Source: Candidatus Gerdarchaeota archaeon
GTDB taxonomy: Archaea > Asgardarchaeota > Heimdallarchaeia > JABLTI01
Direction of reading: 5' to 3'
DNA length: 11,405 bases
Assembly: GCA_016839405.1 (NCBI GenBank)
Contig: JAEOUJ010000252.1
Span: 1-11,405, forward strand
The translations under genes were made by a program, and so were the position numbers. The notes beneath the pieces are model-generated. The model worked only from the letters and a program-made list of their open reading frames with translations, was not told the origin of the DNA and searched no databases. The stretch's first letter is position 1. Every line of letters begins with the position of its first letter. Positions 1 to 6,761 of the stretch are shown piece after piece.

Positions 1-963
1 AAAGTTTTAGCAGTTAATGGTAAACCTATAGATGAGCTCATTGATTCTACATATGAAAAGGGAAATATAGAGTGGGATTTCAAGCGAAAAAAACTATACA
101 TGTTTAAAGTTGCACCAAGACATTTTGGAGCTGATGCTGTATTTACGATTAAGAAAGCTAATGGTGAAACATCAGAACATGTATTCAAATCAAGCACTGA
201 ATACTCCTTTGAATTATTCAAATATCCCAAAGAAAGGCTCATTATGAAAACTTGGCTTAATAAAAAGATTGCTTATTTACGATTTTATTCTTTTGAGGAA
301 GAAGGTTATATGGATGAAGAACACGATTTACTCATTTCATTCTACAAACATATTAAGGATTATAATTACCTCATTCTTGATATTACAGGTAATCAGGGTG
401 GTAATTACCTTCCATGGATGAAGAATGTTATTGCTCCTTTAACAAAAAAGAAACTTGAAAGTAAAATGTATCTTGGTTTCAGACAAGGAAAATATGCTAA
501 TTTATTTAGGGACCTATATGTCACTAAAGTTAATAAAGTTGTACCAAAAGATTCTTTTGATTATCTTCCTCCTGAAGTTCTAAAGGATGATTTTACAATT
601 TATGATTATACTCAAATTGTAGAACCATCAAATGAAGTTGATTTTAAAGGAAAGATAATAGTCCTTATTGATATGATTACTTTTTCTGCAACTGATGCTT
701 TTGCGTTATTCTGTAAAGAAACAGGTTTTGCTAAGTTGTATGGTGTTCCTACTGGTGGCGATGGTATTAGTGAATCACCAATCTATTTTGTCCTACCTAA
801 CTCAAGAATTGTCATTAGATTTCAACCTGGAATGGGAATTGATTACACTGGACAAGCAGGCGAAGAAGATAGAGTTCATCCTGATGTTTATTTTGAAGGC
901 AATCATCAGGAAATATTGGATTTCGTATTAAAAGAAATAGAAAAGGAAGAAGAAAAAAAATAA
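1..963 (+). CDS. S41-family (C-terminal processing/tricorn-like) peptidase, 5' end missing
   Basis: The frame is open from base 1, so the gene starts upstream; 320 residues are visible, and the ATG at 100 is an internal methionine. The first residues (VLAVNGKPIDELI) look like the end of a PDZ-type segment. The S41 core follows: YLRFYSF near residue 93, then YLILDITGNQGGN near 123-135, the family's 'lilDlRgNgGG' strand and turn. Next come IIVLIDMITFSATDAFA, with candidate nucleophile Ser229 (codon 685-687), and the GVPTGGDG turn. S41 enzymes are serine peptidases that cut exposed C-termini or trim peptides. In the CtpA type a catalytic Lys lies 25 residues after the Ser; here that position is Asp254, so this is either a tricorn-like subgroup or an altered or inactive enzyme. 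Localisation cannot be judged without the N-terminus. The tail is Glu/Lys-rich. Family assignment is firm; activity is uncertain. Confidence 0.85.
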   Translation, partial: KVLAVNGKPIDELIDSTYEKGNIEWDFKRKKLYMFKVAPRHFGADAVFTIKKANGETSEHVFKSSTEYSFELFKYPKERLIMKTWLNKKIAYLRFYSFEEEGYMDEEHDLLISFYKHIKDYNYLILDITGNQGGNYLPWMKNVIAPLTKKKLESKMYLGFRQGKYANLFRDLYVTKVNKVVPKDSFDYLPPEVLKDDFTIYDYTQIVEPSNEVDFKGKIIVLIDMITFSATDAFALFCKETGFAKLYGVPTGGDGISESPIYFVLPNSRIVIRFQPGMGIDYTGQAGEEDRVHPDVYFEGNHQEILDFVLKEIEKEEEKK

Positions 964-964
964 T

Positions 965-998
965 AAAAAAGGATAATTTCTATGAAAAATCCTTTTTT
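965..998. terminator. Bidirectional hairpin terminator between convergent genes
   Basis: AAAAAAGGAT (965-974) pairs perfectly with ATCCTTTTTT (989-998) around a 14-nt loop. On the plus strand the 3' arm is itself a T-run, one base after the peptidase stop codon. On the minus strand the stem is followed by a T-rich stretch (complement of 945-960), so it could also end transcription of the minus-strand repeat gene and its decayed 3' extension. Confidence 0.6.
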
Positions 999-1000
999 TA

Positions 1001-1222
1001 TTAATAGTTAAATTCGAATCTTTTCCAGCGACCATCTTGATTATTAACAAAAATTCCAACAGCTTATCCTGGAATTTCTTTTGAATAAGTTTGATAATCA
1101 AGCCAATTACCAAAAAGATGAAAGGCTTGACTATTAACTTTTATCTTGTTTATTGCTTTGGTCTATGTGCAATCTGGCTTCCAAGCGATATCTATGTTTA
1201 GTCTTTTGTTTGCTCCATTTAA
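1001..1222 (-). pseudogene. Decayed coding remnant, probably the lost 3' part of the repeat-protein gene
   Basis: One minus-strand frame reads 71 codons broken only by TAG (1163-1165) and TAA (1064-1066) before a final TAA at 1001-1003. The three pieces are about 19, 32 and 20 residues. They include IDIAWKPDC, AFHLFGNWLDYQTYSKEIPG and AVGIFVNNQDGRWKRFEFNY. Three Trp, several Gly and Asp and an alternating hydrophobic pattern are unlike random translation of A+T-rich DNA. Each internal stop is one C-to-T change from a Gln codon. The frame is offset from the upstream gene, which ends at 1219, so a small indel near 1222-1240 could have split a longer protein whose C-terminal domain this was. The final stop lies just before the shared terminator. 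I do not recognise the domain. A separate small gene relic is the alternative. Confidence 0.5.
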
Positions 1223-2646
1223 TCAAAGTAATTCAACACACCATGTATTTTTGCTTTGATGAGTTTTTTTGGAGAAAGATCCTTTGCACCTTTTTCCTTC
1301 ATTCTATCAATGAATTCTCTTGTTACACCATGGATTCGAAATTCAATTAGTTCTTGAACTGTTATATCTTTATAACCCATAGACCAAATTTCTTTGATAT
1401 AATCTGGCTTCACACCATGTATGCGCATTTCTATTAATTTTTGTGGAGATAAATCTGTAAAACCTAATTTATTGATTTCTTGTATATATTCTGGACTTAC
1501 TCCATGTATCTTCATCTCAATGACTTTTCGTATTGTTGGTCTTTCATTAAAGGTTCTTTGATAATCTACGAAGTGTTCTGATTTTACTCCATGAATTCTC
1601 AATTCAAGAAATTCTCTTAAACTTGGTTCAAATCCAAGAGCTCTTATTTCTTTTACATAATCCAAAGAGAGTCCGTGTATTTTCATTTCAACCAATTCAT
1701 TAGCTGAGAGTTCGCCAAATCCTATTTGTTGCATTTGTTTAATGTACTCAGGAGAGATTCCATGAATCTTAAATTCAACTAACCTATTTGCTGATAGATG
1801 CTCAAATCCCTGACTAGCCACTTCTTTTACGAAAGAATCATTGATTCCATGGATTTTCATTTTTATTATTTGACCTAAAGGCACTTTTTCATTATAACTT
1901 TGAATTATTTTTATGATAAAAGAAATTGTTATACTATGTTTAGCTAATTCTGTTAATTGCTGTGCACTTGGATTAGTATAACCAAGTTTACGCAATTGCT
2001 TAACATAATCTGTTTCTAATCTAAATTTCCTAAAACGTATTATTTGATTGATTGAAAAATCCTCATCTAATTCTTTAAACGCAGAAATGTAATCAGGGGT
2101 TACACCATGAATCCGCATTTCAACTAATTTATTTGCAGATAAATCACTATAACCTAGTTTTTTGAGATCATCAATGTATTCAATAGTAACTCGATGAATT
2201 CCCATCTTGATTAATTGTGATTCTGGTAAGTCTTTGAATCCACGTTTCCTTAGTTGATTAATATATTCAGGATGAACTCCAAAAATGATGAAACTATACA
2301 AATCATCATCTGAAAGTTTCTTATAACCTTCTCTAGCCAATGCTTTCACAAAGGCTGGATCAACATTCTGTAAAATTAATTCCTTAAGCTCAGCATGAGA
2401 AATTCCATCTTCTTGGACTATCTCTCTTAGAGCTTGTAAAAATTCAGGTTTAACGGCTGGTTCTAAGTTGACCGCCATTTGTTCAAAGTTCCTGTAAGAA
2501 ACTTTTCTAAAATCTCGAGGGTCAAATCTGTAAGATTTAGACTCTGAGAATTCGCTATCTAACTCCTCTAGGAGTTTTTGCCCTTTTTCAGCAGAAATTT
2601 TACCTTCTGCTATATCCTTAAGTATGCTCAAACGAGCTTCCTTCAT
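1219..2646 (-). CDS. SHOCT-like N-terminus plus about 13 BlaR1-tail-type 29-residue repeats
   Basis: This is a 475-residue protein with no signal peptide or membrane segment, so probably cytosolic. Residues 1-30 (RLSILKDIAEGKISAEKGQKLLEEL) match the SHOCT-like/YvlB-LiaX N-terminal helical pair. From about residue 65 to 469 it consists of near-29-residue repeats with consensus (V/I)xPEYIxxhxxLGFxDLSxxxLIEMRIHG. This motif is known from the C-terminal tails of bacterial BlaR1/M56-type proteins and related bacterial proteins. Here there is no M56 peptidase or other catalytic domain. The repeats should fold as an alpha-helical solenoid, suggesting a scaffold or binding role; that is inference. 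The ATG at 2646 is preceded by TGAGGT (2653-2658) with 6 nt spacing, which fixes the start. The protein ends in VLNYFD, six residues into another repeat, which suggests truncation. It diverges from the cytochrome gene at 2928. Confidence 0.8.
   Translation of the reverse strand: MKEARLSILKDIAEGKISAEKGQKLLEELDSEFSESKSYRFDPRDFRKVSYRNFEQMAVNLEPAVKPEFLQALREIVQEDGISHAELKELILQNVDPAFVKALAREGYKKLSDDDLYSFIIFGVHPEYINQLRKRGFKDLPESQLIKMGIHRVTIEYIDDLKKLGYSDLSANKLVEMRIHGVTPDYISAFKELDEDFSINQIIRFRKFRLETDYVKQLRKLGYTNPSAQQLTELAKHSITISFIIKIIQSYNEKVPLGQIIKMKIHGINDSFVKEVASQGFEHLSANRLVEFKIHGISPEYIKQMQQIGFGELSANELVEMKIHGLSLDYVKEIRALGFEPSLREFLELRIHGVKSEHFVDYQRTFNERPTIRKVIEMKIHGVSPEYIQEINKLGFTDLSPQKLIEMRIHGVKPDYIKEIWSMGYKDITVQELIEFRIHGVTREFIDRMKEKGAKDLSPKKLIKAKIHGVLNYFD
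1240..2454 (-). repeat. Tandem coding repeats, about 29 codons each, 13 full units plus a degenerate first unit
   Basis: Within the 475-residue protein, units begin at about residue 95 and recur every 28-29 residues to residue 469, with a weaker unit from 65. Most end in (K/R)IHG; those ending near residues 123, 152, 209 and 238 have diverged (IIFG, GIHR, RKFR, AKHS). The DNA copies have drifted, so no long exact nucleotide repeats remain and recent amplification is unlikely. Conservation is best in the C-terminal half. Confidence 0.8.
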
Positions 2647-2684
2647 AGCTATACCTCATTTGTTAAGGACAGCTCAGATATGCT

Positions 2685-2703
2685 GGAAATCGTTTTGATT
2701 TCC
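2685..2703. promoter_or_regulatory. Short dyad in the divergent intergenic region
   Basis: GGAAATC (2685-2691) and GATTTCC (2697-2703) form a perfect 7-bp inverted repeat around 5 nt, in the 281-bp gap (2647-2927) between the divergent repeat-protein and cytochrome genes. It lies 39-57 bp upstream of the repeat-protein ATG, where an operator or 5'-UTR hairpin would fit. The rest of the gap holds A+T-rich sequence, including TTAATTAA at 2720-2727, and no coding signal. Function is unproven. Confidence 0.3.
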
Positions 2704-2874
2704 GTTTGATAATTGATTGTTAATTAATCAGTGAGATATTACCTGATTATTATCACTCAAATTATCTATTTCGCATTCTGCTGTCTATGATTATTGTCAT
2801 TTTTTCTGTTATAAACTTATTTAAAAGACATTGAATTGGAATTCTATATTCAGATTTCATTTTCCACAACTTTA

Positions 2875-2886
2875 GAAATAAAATAC
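2875..2886 (+). promoter_or_regulatory. Possible archaeal BRE/TATA element for the cytochrome-flavoenzyme genes
   Basis: GAAATAAAATAC resembles a BRE (GAAA) followed by an A+T-rich TATA box. Transcription would begin about 25 nt downstream, leaving a leader of about 20 nt before the ATG at 2928. A near-identical GAAATAAATTAT occurs at 6724-6735 before the other plus-strand operon. A+T-rich background makes chance matches likely. Confidence 0.3.
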
Positions 2887-2927
2887 TGTGATTTTTAATA
2901 GAAGACAATTAATGAAATTTTGATTCT

Positions 2928-3527
2928 ATGAAACGCATCAACTTGTCAATACAAAAACAATCAACAAATGGAAAGATAAAATTGCTAATTCTATTTGGTT
3001 TTTTGTTAGTCATTATCTTGTTGTTAATAAGTACAACTAGCATAATAGCAGATGATGATGACGATGATGATGAGTTTGAGGATGTATCAAAAAGCCTTGG
3101 ATGGGCATCAGTAGGATTATTTGCTGTTTCAATAATTTATATTGTGTTTTATCAAACATTCAAACTTACAAGAAGAATTTCTGATGAGAGTCGATTAGCT
3201 AACTTTAAAACAAATTATGGATCATTCTTTCGTAGAATTCAAAAACTAATTTTGTACATACATTATATAAGTGGTTTACTAGCTTTGGGTGTACTTTTAG
3301 TTCATGGAATATTGCTTACAAAAGATGATACAGAAGCTATTATTGGATGGGTTACTGCAGGTGTTTATATCTTCTATATATTAACAGGATTAGTTTTATG
3401 GTTTAAGATAATACCACCGAAAAGAAAACCAAAATTTCGGAAGGCGGTTCTTTATGTTCATCGAAGTCTTTTACTCTTCGTAATTATTATTGTCATTCAT
3501 ATTATTCACCTAACAATAGCAGATTAA
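2928..3527 (+). CDS. Small membrane protein, probable di-haem b-type cytochrome
   Basis: This is a 199-residue protein. Residues about 18-40 are a hydrophobic signal-like helix ending TTSIIA, followed by the acidic stretch DDDDDDDEFED (42-52). Four membrane segments follow at about 55-77, 107-130, 138-160 and 173-197. The second holds His112 and His126, the fourth His178 and His191 (also His194). These helices run in the same direction with matching 13-14 residue spacing, so H112/H178 and H126/H191 could each ligate one b haem on opposite sides of the membrane, as in ferric-reductase-like and related transmembrane cytochromes. The gene lies 77 bp upstream of the flavoenzyme, so it may pass electrons across the membrane to or from it. 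No clear ribosome-binding site precedes the ATG; the upstream ATG at 2912 is closed by a stop after three codons. Haem binding is inferred from histidine geometry only. Confidence 0.7.
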   Translation: MKRINLSIQKQSTNGKIKLLILFGFLLVIILLLISTTSIIADDDDDDDEFEDVSKSLGWASVGLFAVSIIYIVFYQTFKLTRRISDESRLANFKTNYGSFFRRIQKLILYIHYISGLLALGVLLVHGILLTKDDTEAIIGWVTAGVYIFYILTGLVLWFKIIPPKRKPKFRKAVLYVHRSLLLFVIIIVIHIIHLTIAD

Positions 3528-3593
3528 TAATTTGAACGTGAAAACACACAACATTTAATTTTTAGAAAGATTATTTATTTGCATTACAATTAT

Positions 3594-3598
3594 GAGGG
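3594..3598 (+). promoter_or_regulatory. Ribosome-binding site that fixes a TTG start
   Basis: GAGGG lies 6 nt before the TTG at 3605. The nearest ATG (3592) is out of frame and closes after eight codons, and the first residues after the TTG (KLFEPIKVGNIEIRNRIV) match the usual start of Old Yellow Enzyme-family proteins. Confidence 0.7.
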
Positions 3599-3604
3599 AA
3601 TTAT

Positions 3605-5977
3605 TTGAAGCTATTTGAACCAATTAAAGTAGGTAATATAGAAATTCGTAATCGAATAGTTATGCCGGGTATGGAAACTAATTTTGGTGATGAAAAAGGC
3701 AATGTCACTGAAAAAACTATCAAGTATTATCAATTACGAGCCAAAGGTGGCACTGGTTTAATAACTGTTGAAAGTATTTTCTTTGATTCAGTTGGGCGTG
3801 GAACGCTTAATATGCTAAGTATTGATAGCAATAAGAAAATTACTGGTTTAAAGAAATTAGCTAATGTAATTAAAAATGAAGGGGCTAGAGTTATTGGCCA
3901 GGTTTACCATGCTGGAATACAATCCACTAGTTTTATTCAAGGTGAACAAATAGTTGGGCCTTCTGATATTCCTAGTAAATTGACAGGTGTAATTCCTAAA
4001 CCTATGACTAAGAAAATGATCAAAAAATCAGTTGAAGGTTATGCAACTGCTTGTCAAAGATTACAAAAAGCTGGATTTGACGGTGTAGAAATACATGCTG
4101 GTCATGGGTATTTATTGAATCAATTCTTCTCAAAGCTATATAATAATCGAACTGATGAATATGGTGGAACTCTCGAGAATCGCATAAGATTTGCTATAGA
4201 AGTTTTACATGCTATTAGAAAGAATTGTGGTGATAATTTCTTAATTTGTTATCGAATTAATGGCCAAGATTTCATTGAAGGAGGATTAGTTGTAGAAGAT
4301 ATGGCAAAAATTGCTAAACGATTAGAAGAGGAAGGAGTTGATATGATTAATATTACCGGAGGAATCTTCGATTCACCTTATTATCCTGTTGTTCCTTTTA
4401 TGAATCAACCTCGAGGTGTTTATTCAAAATATTCTGCAATAATTAAGAAATCTGTTGAAAAAATACCAATTTGTGTTGTTGGACGAATAAATACTCCTGA
4501 AATTGCTGAAGAAATCCTAAAAGATAATCGTGCTGATATGGTAGCAATGGGTAGGGCAGTTATATCAGATCCTTTTCTACCACAAAAAACTAAGGATGGC
4601 AGAAGGGAAGAAATTATTATTTGCACTGGATGCAATGCTTGTTTAAATCAAATTTTAATAGAAGAACAAGTTGCATGTTCAAATAATCCTAATCTACTTG
4701 GAATGTATGAAGATATCAAAGAAGCAGCTGATAAGAAAAAAGTTTTAATTATTGGAGCTGGTCCAGCAGGACTGGAAGCAGCTGTTGTTGCCAAACTTCG
4801 TGGTCACGAGATTTTACTTATTGAGAAAGATGATAAAATCGGAGGTAATCTTGTATTAGGAGCACAAGCTCCGATGAAAAAAGAATCTTACAATTTTATT
4901 GCCAAATATAACTATCTTTTGAAAAAATTTGACATAAATGTAAAGCTCTCAACTCCTTATAGTAAAGATTTGTTAGAAGAATTCCGACCAGATATTGCTA
5001 TATTAGCAACTGGGTCTAAACCTTCGATTCCGGAAATTGATGGTTTAGAAGGTAATTATAGGCTTTATACAGAAAACCTATCTGGTAACATTACAGAGGG
5101 TGAAAATATTGCATTGATAGGTGGTGGAATGGTTGGCATTGAAGTTGCGAATTTCCTTTCTAGTAAGGGTAAAAAAATAACCATTTTTGATGAAAACTCT
5201 GTTTTGGGAACAGATCTATATTCATTAGTTGGTTCAGAGATAGTTCAAAGAACAAATGACGATAAAAATATCACAGCAATAACTGATGCAGTAATTAACA
5301 AAATTGATGGAAAAACTATCATTGGAAAGCAGGGGCAAAAAGAATTCTCTTTGCAATTTGATGATATTATAATTACTACTGTACCAACTCCTTCTTGTGA
5401 TATGGAATCTGAAATCAAGCAAAGTATTTCAAAAGTATTCAAAATTGGTGATTGCAAGAAGAAAAATGTTCGTAAGATATTGGAAGCAGTTGCAGAAGGG
5501 TATGAAATAGGCAAGACATTAGAAATAGCTGAACCACCACCATCAATGGATGAAATAACTTCAGGGGAAGGACTCCGGGGAGAAGTTGTTTACAAGGTAA
5601 AAACAGCTACTTTCGAAATTGCAGATATTCTTGATTATCTCAATGTTATGATTGATATTTGTAATAGCAACGAGAAAATCCAAAAGAAATCAAAGAAAGC
5701 AATATTAAAATTCCAATTTAAAGTTGTTCCTGGACCAAGCTATTGGATTAATATACATAATGGCAAATTCACAACAGGTGAAGGGGAATTAGATGATCCT
5801 GATGTTACTATTGAGATGAATAAAAATGTTGCTGCTGGAATATTTACAGGAGAAGTAAACGCAGCATCTGCATATATGTCTAAACAAATAAAATTCATTG
5901 GACCTTTAAGACATGGAATGAAATTCCAAACTTGGACAAATGCTGTCAAGAAAGAATTGGGATTAGAAGTAGATTAA
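3605..5977 (+). CDS. FadH/Old Yellow Enzyme-type NAD(P)H:flavin oxidoreductase fused to a C-terminal SCP-2 domain
   Basis: This 790-residue protein starts at TTG. Residues 1-345 are the FMN-binding TIM barrel of the OYE/2,4-dienoyl-CoA reductase family, with IEIRNRIVMPGM, then HAGHGYLLNQFFSKLYNNRTDEYGG (164-188) and MGRAVISDP (315-323). Cys340, 343, 346 and 358 form a 4Fe-4S site spaced CX2CX2CX11C. The FAD/NAD(P) domain follows with GAGPAG (384-389) and GGGMVG (506-511). Homologues pass hydride from NAD(P)H via FAD, the cluster and FMN to reduce enoyl-CoA or enoate double bonds. After a PPP linker near 644-646, residues about 665-790 match the SCP-2 sterol/lipid-carrier domain (DPDVTIEMNKNVAAGIFTGE, YMSKQIKFIGP), which is not part of canonical FadH. 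It may present a fatty-acyl or isoprenoid substrate; this is inference. The gene follows the putative cytochrome b gene by 77 bp and ends 6 bp from a convergent methyltransferase gene. Confidence 0.9.
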   Translation: MKLFEPIKVGNIEIRNRIVMPGMETNFGDEKGNVTEKTIKYYQLRAKGGTGLITVESIFFDSVGRGTLNMLSIDSNKKITGLKKLANVIKNEGARVIGQVYHAGIQSTSFIQGEQIVGPSDIPSKLTGVIPKPMTKKMIKKSVEGYATACQRLQKAGFDGVEIHAGHGYLLNQFFSKLYNNRTDEYGGTLENRIRFAIEVLHAIRKNCGDNFLICYRINGQDFIEGGLVVEDMAKIAKRLEEEGVDMINITGGIFDSPYYPVVPFMNQPRGVYSKYSAIIKKSVEKIPICVVGRINTPEIAEEILKDNRADMVAMGRAVISDPFLPQKTKDGRREEIIICTGCNACLNQILIEEQVACSNNPNLLGMYEDIKEAADKKKVLIIGAGPAGLEAAVVAKLRGHEILLIEKDDKIGGNLVLGAQAPMKKESYNFIAKYNYLLKKFDINVKLSTPYSKDLLEEFRPDIAILATGSKPSIPEIDGLEGNYRLYTENLSGNITEGENIALIGGGMVGIEVANFLSSKGKKITIFDENSVLGTDLYSLVGSEIVQRTNDDKNITAITDAVINKIDGKTIIGKQGQKEFSLQFDDIIITTVPTPSCDMESEIKQSISKVFKIGDCKKKNVRKILEAVAEGYEIGKTLEIAEPPPSMDEITSGEGLRGEVVYKVKTATFEIADILDYLNVMIDICNSNEKIQKKSKKAILKFQFKVVPGPSYWINIHNGKFTTGEGELDDPDVTIEMNKNVAAGIFTGEVNAASAYMSKQIKFIGPLRHGMKFQTWTNAVKKELGLEVD

Positions 5978-5981
5978 TCCC
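5959..5981. terminator. Compact hairpin overlapping a stop codon between convergent genes
   Basis: GGGATTA (5959-5965) pairs with TAATCCC (5975-5981) around a 9-nt loop, covering the flavoenzyme stop codon (5975-5977) and ending 3 nt before the methyltransferase stop. On the plus strand a pyrimidine-rich tract follows. It may terminate both genes; with no strong T-run the call is tentative. Confidence 0.4.
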
Positions 5982-5983
5982 CT

Positions 5984-6592
5984 CTATTTCTTTCGTGCAA
6001 TGTATTCTATCATTGCTAAATCTCTTGTCCAACCTTCTGCATTAAAAAGGAACCACTTCTTCTTGAAGATAATATCAAAATTAAATAATATTTTATCTAT
6101 TTCATCATCTTCAAAAAATGTGTGAATTACTTCTTCAGTTCCATGGCGTCCAAGGAATTCTCCAGGAGCTAATTCTTCTCCATGTCCATAATCGCTAGAA
6201 TCTATTGATCTTACATTGATAAATAGTAAACCATCTCTGATTAACACTCTTTCCATTTCTTGAATTGTTTTTCTAATATCCTCTTTTGTCATATGAAATA
6301 TTGTATGATGACTAAATGTAAAACTAAATGATTCATCTTCATATGGAAGATTCCTAATATCTCCTTTTTGGATATTGAAATTCATATCATGCATTTTTTC
6401 ATATTCATTAGCTTTCTCTATTTGCCTATCAGATATTTCTATTCCATGTGTTTCATATCCATTTTTATAGAAAATTGCTAATGGTGGTGTTCTTCCACCA
6501 GCCCCACAATCTAAGATTTTCTTTGGTAAAGAACTTCGTTCACATTCACGTAAAAATGCCATTAGTGGAATATCTCTTTGATGTAGTTGCAT
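5984..6592 (-). CDS. Class I SAM-dependent methyltransferase
   Basis: This is a 202-residue soluble protein, full length for a minimal Rossmann-type methyltransferase. Motif I is ILDCGAGGR (26-34), the SAM-binding glycine loop. The acidic residue at the end of the second strand is Glu52 in HGIEIS. GDIRNLPYEDESFSFTFSHHTIFHM (77-101) covers motifs II-III of the Methyltransf_11/25 type. EMERVLIRDGLLFINV (112-127) is the usual 'R-vLkpGG-l' region. The substrate cannot be read from sequence. The C-terminal part (131-202, with LAPGEFLGRHGTEEVIHTFF and FNAEGWTRDLAMIEYIARKK) is probably the acceptor-binding cap. The ATG at 6592 is the first in-frame start, with only a weak GATGAT upstream. It is transcribed toward the flavoenzyme and divergently from the LKR-like operon, so it is probably monocistronic. 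Confidence 0.85.
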   Translation of the reverse strand: MQLHQRDIPLMAFLRECERSSLPKKILDCGAGGRTPPLAIFYKNGYETHGIEISDRQIEKANEYEKMHDMNFNIQKGDIRNLPYEDESFSFTFSHHTIFHMTKEDIRKTIQEMERVLIRDGLLFINVRSIDSSDYGHGEELAPGEFLGRHGTEEVIHTFFEDDEIDKILFNFDIIFKKKWFLFNAEGWTRDLAMIEYIARKK

Positions 6593-6761
6593 ATTAAATC
6601 ATCGATTTTATTTTTTTCAACAATAAAATAAATGTTATATCTAGTCTTGGAAAAATTATCCCATCATTTTAATTATGAATTAAAGAGTTTGCTAATCTTT
6701 AGGAAATCATATTAAGACTAAATGAAATAAATTATCTACAATATTGGGAAGAATGAAAATT
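6593..6761. promoter_or_regulatory. Divergent promoter region with a palindrome
   Basis: This gap separates the minus-strand methyltransferase gene from the plus-strand operon. CAATAAAATAAA (6621-6632) read on the minus strand is a TATA-like box about 30 bp before the methyltransferase ATG. GAAATAAATTAT (6724-6735) is a BRE/TATA-like element before the plus-strand operon. Between them, TTTAATT-ATG-AATTAAA (6668-6684) is a perfect 7+7 palindrome that could be an operator. All are A+T-rich, so individual confidence is low. Confidence 0.35.

Noticed and set aside
928..1113. Minus-strand open frame of 61 codons across the peptidase 3' end and terminator
   Set aside because: Its translation is low-complexity Ile/Lys/Phe, it crosses the hairpin and the peptidase coding end, and the protein-like remnant lies in a different frame of the same strand.
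1064..1165. In-frame TAG and TAA read as recoded sense codons (for example pyrrolysine at TAG)
   Set aside because: Pyrrolysine could explain only the TAG, not the TAA, and the frame has no start of its own; decay or a frameshifted gene is simpler.
1153..1350. Plus-strand open frame of 65 codons
   Set aside because: It overlaps the well-supported repeat-protein gene on the other strand, has no ribosome-binding site, and its Cys/Phe/Leu-rich translation is typical of an antisense shadow.
2707..2755. TGATAAT (2707-2713) and ATTATCA (2749-2755) inverted pair
   Set aside because: A short all-A/T-biased match with a long spacer; not distinguishable from background.
5234..5514. Two minus-strand open frames inside the flavoenzyme gene
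   Set aside because: They are antisense to the conserved FAD/NAD(P) domain, overlap each other, and show no recognisable domain.
6642..6720. TAGTCTT (6642-6648) and AAGACTA (6714-6720) inverted pair
   Set aside because: Seven bases separated by 65 nt in A+T-rich DNA is easily chance, and no link to a promoter is evident.
6744..6761. Upstream TTG/ATG starts for the LKR-like gene (TTG 6744, ATG 6753)
   Set aside because: They add only 3-6 residues outside the conserved region; ATG 6762 gives better spacing from GGGA, although ATG 6753 cannot be excluded.
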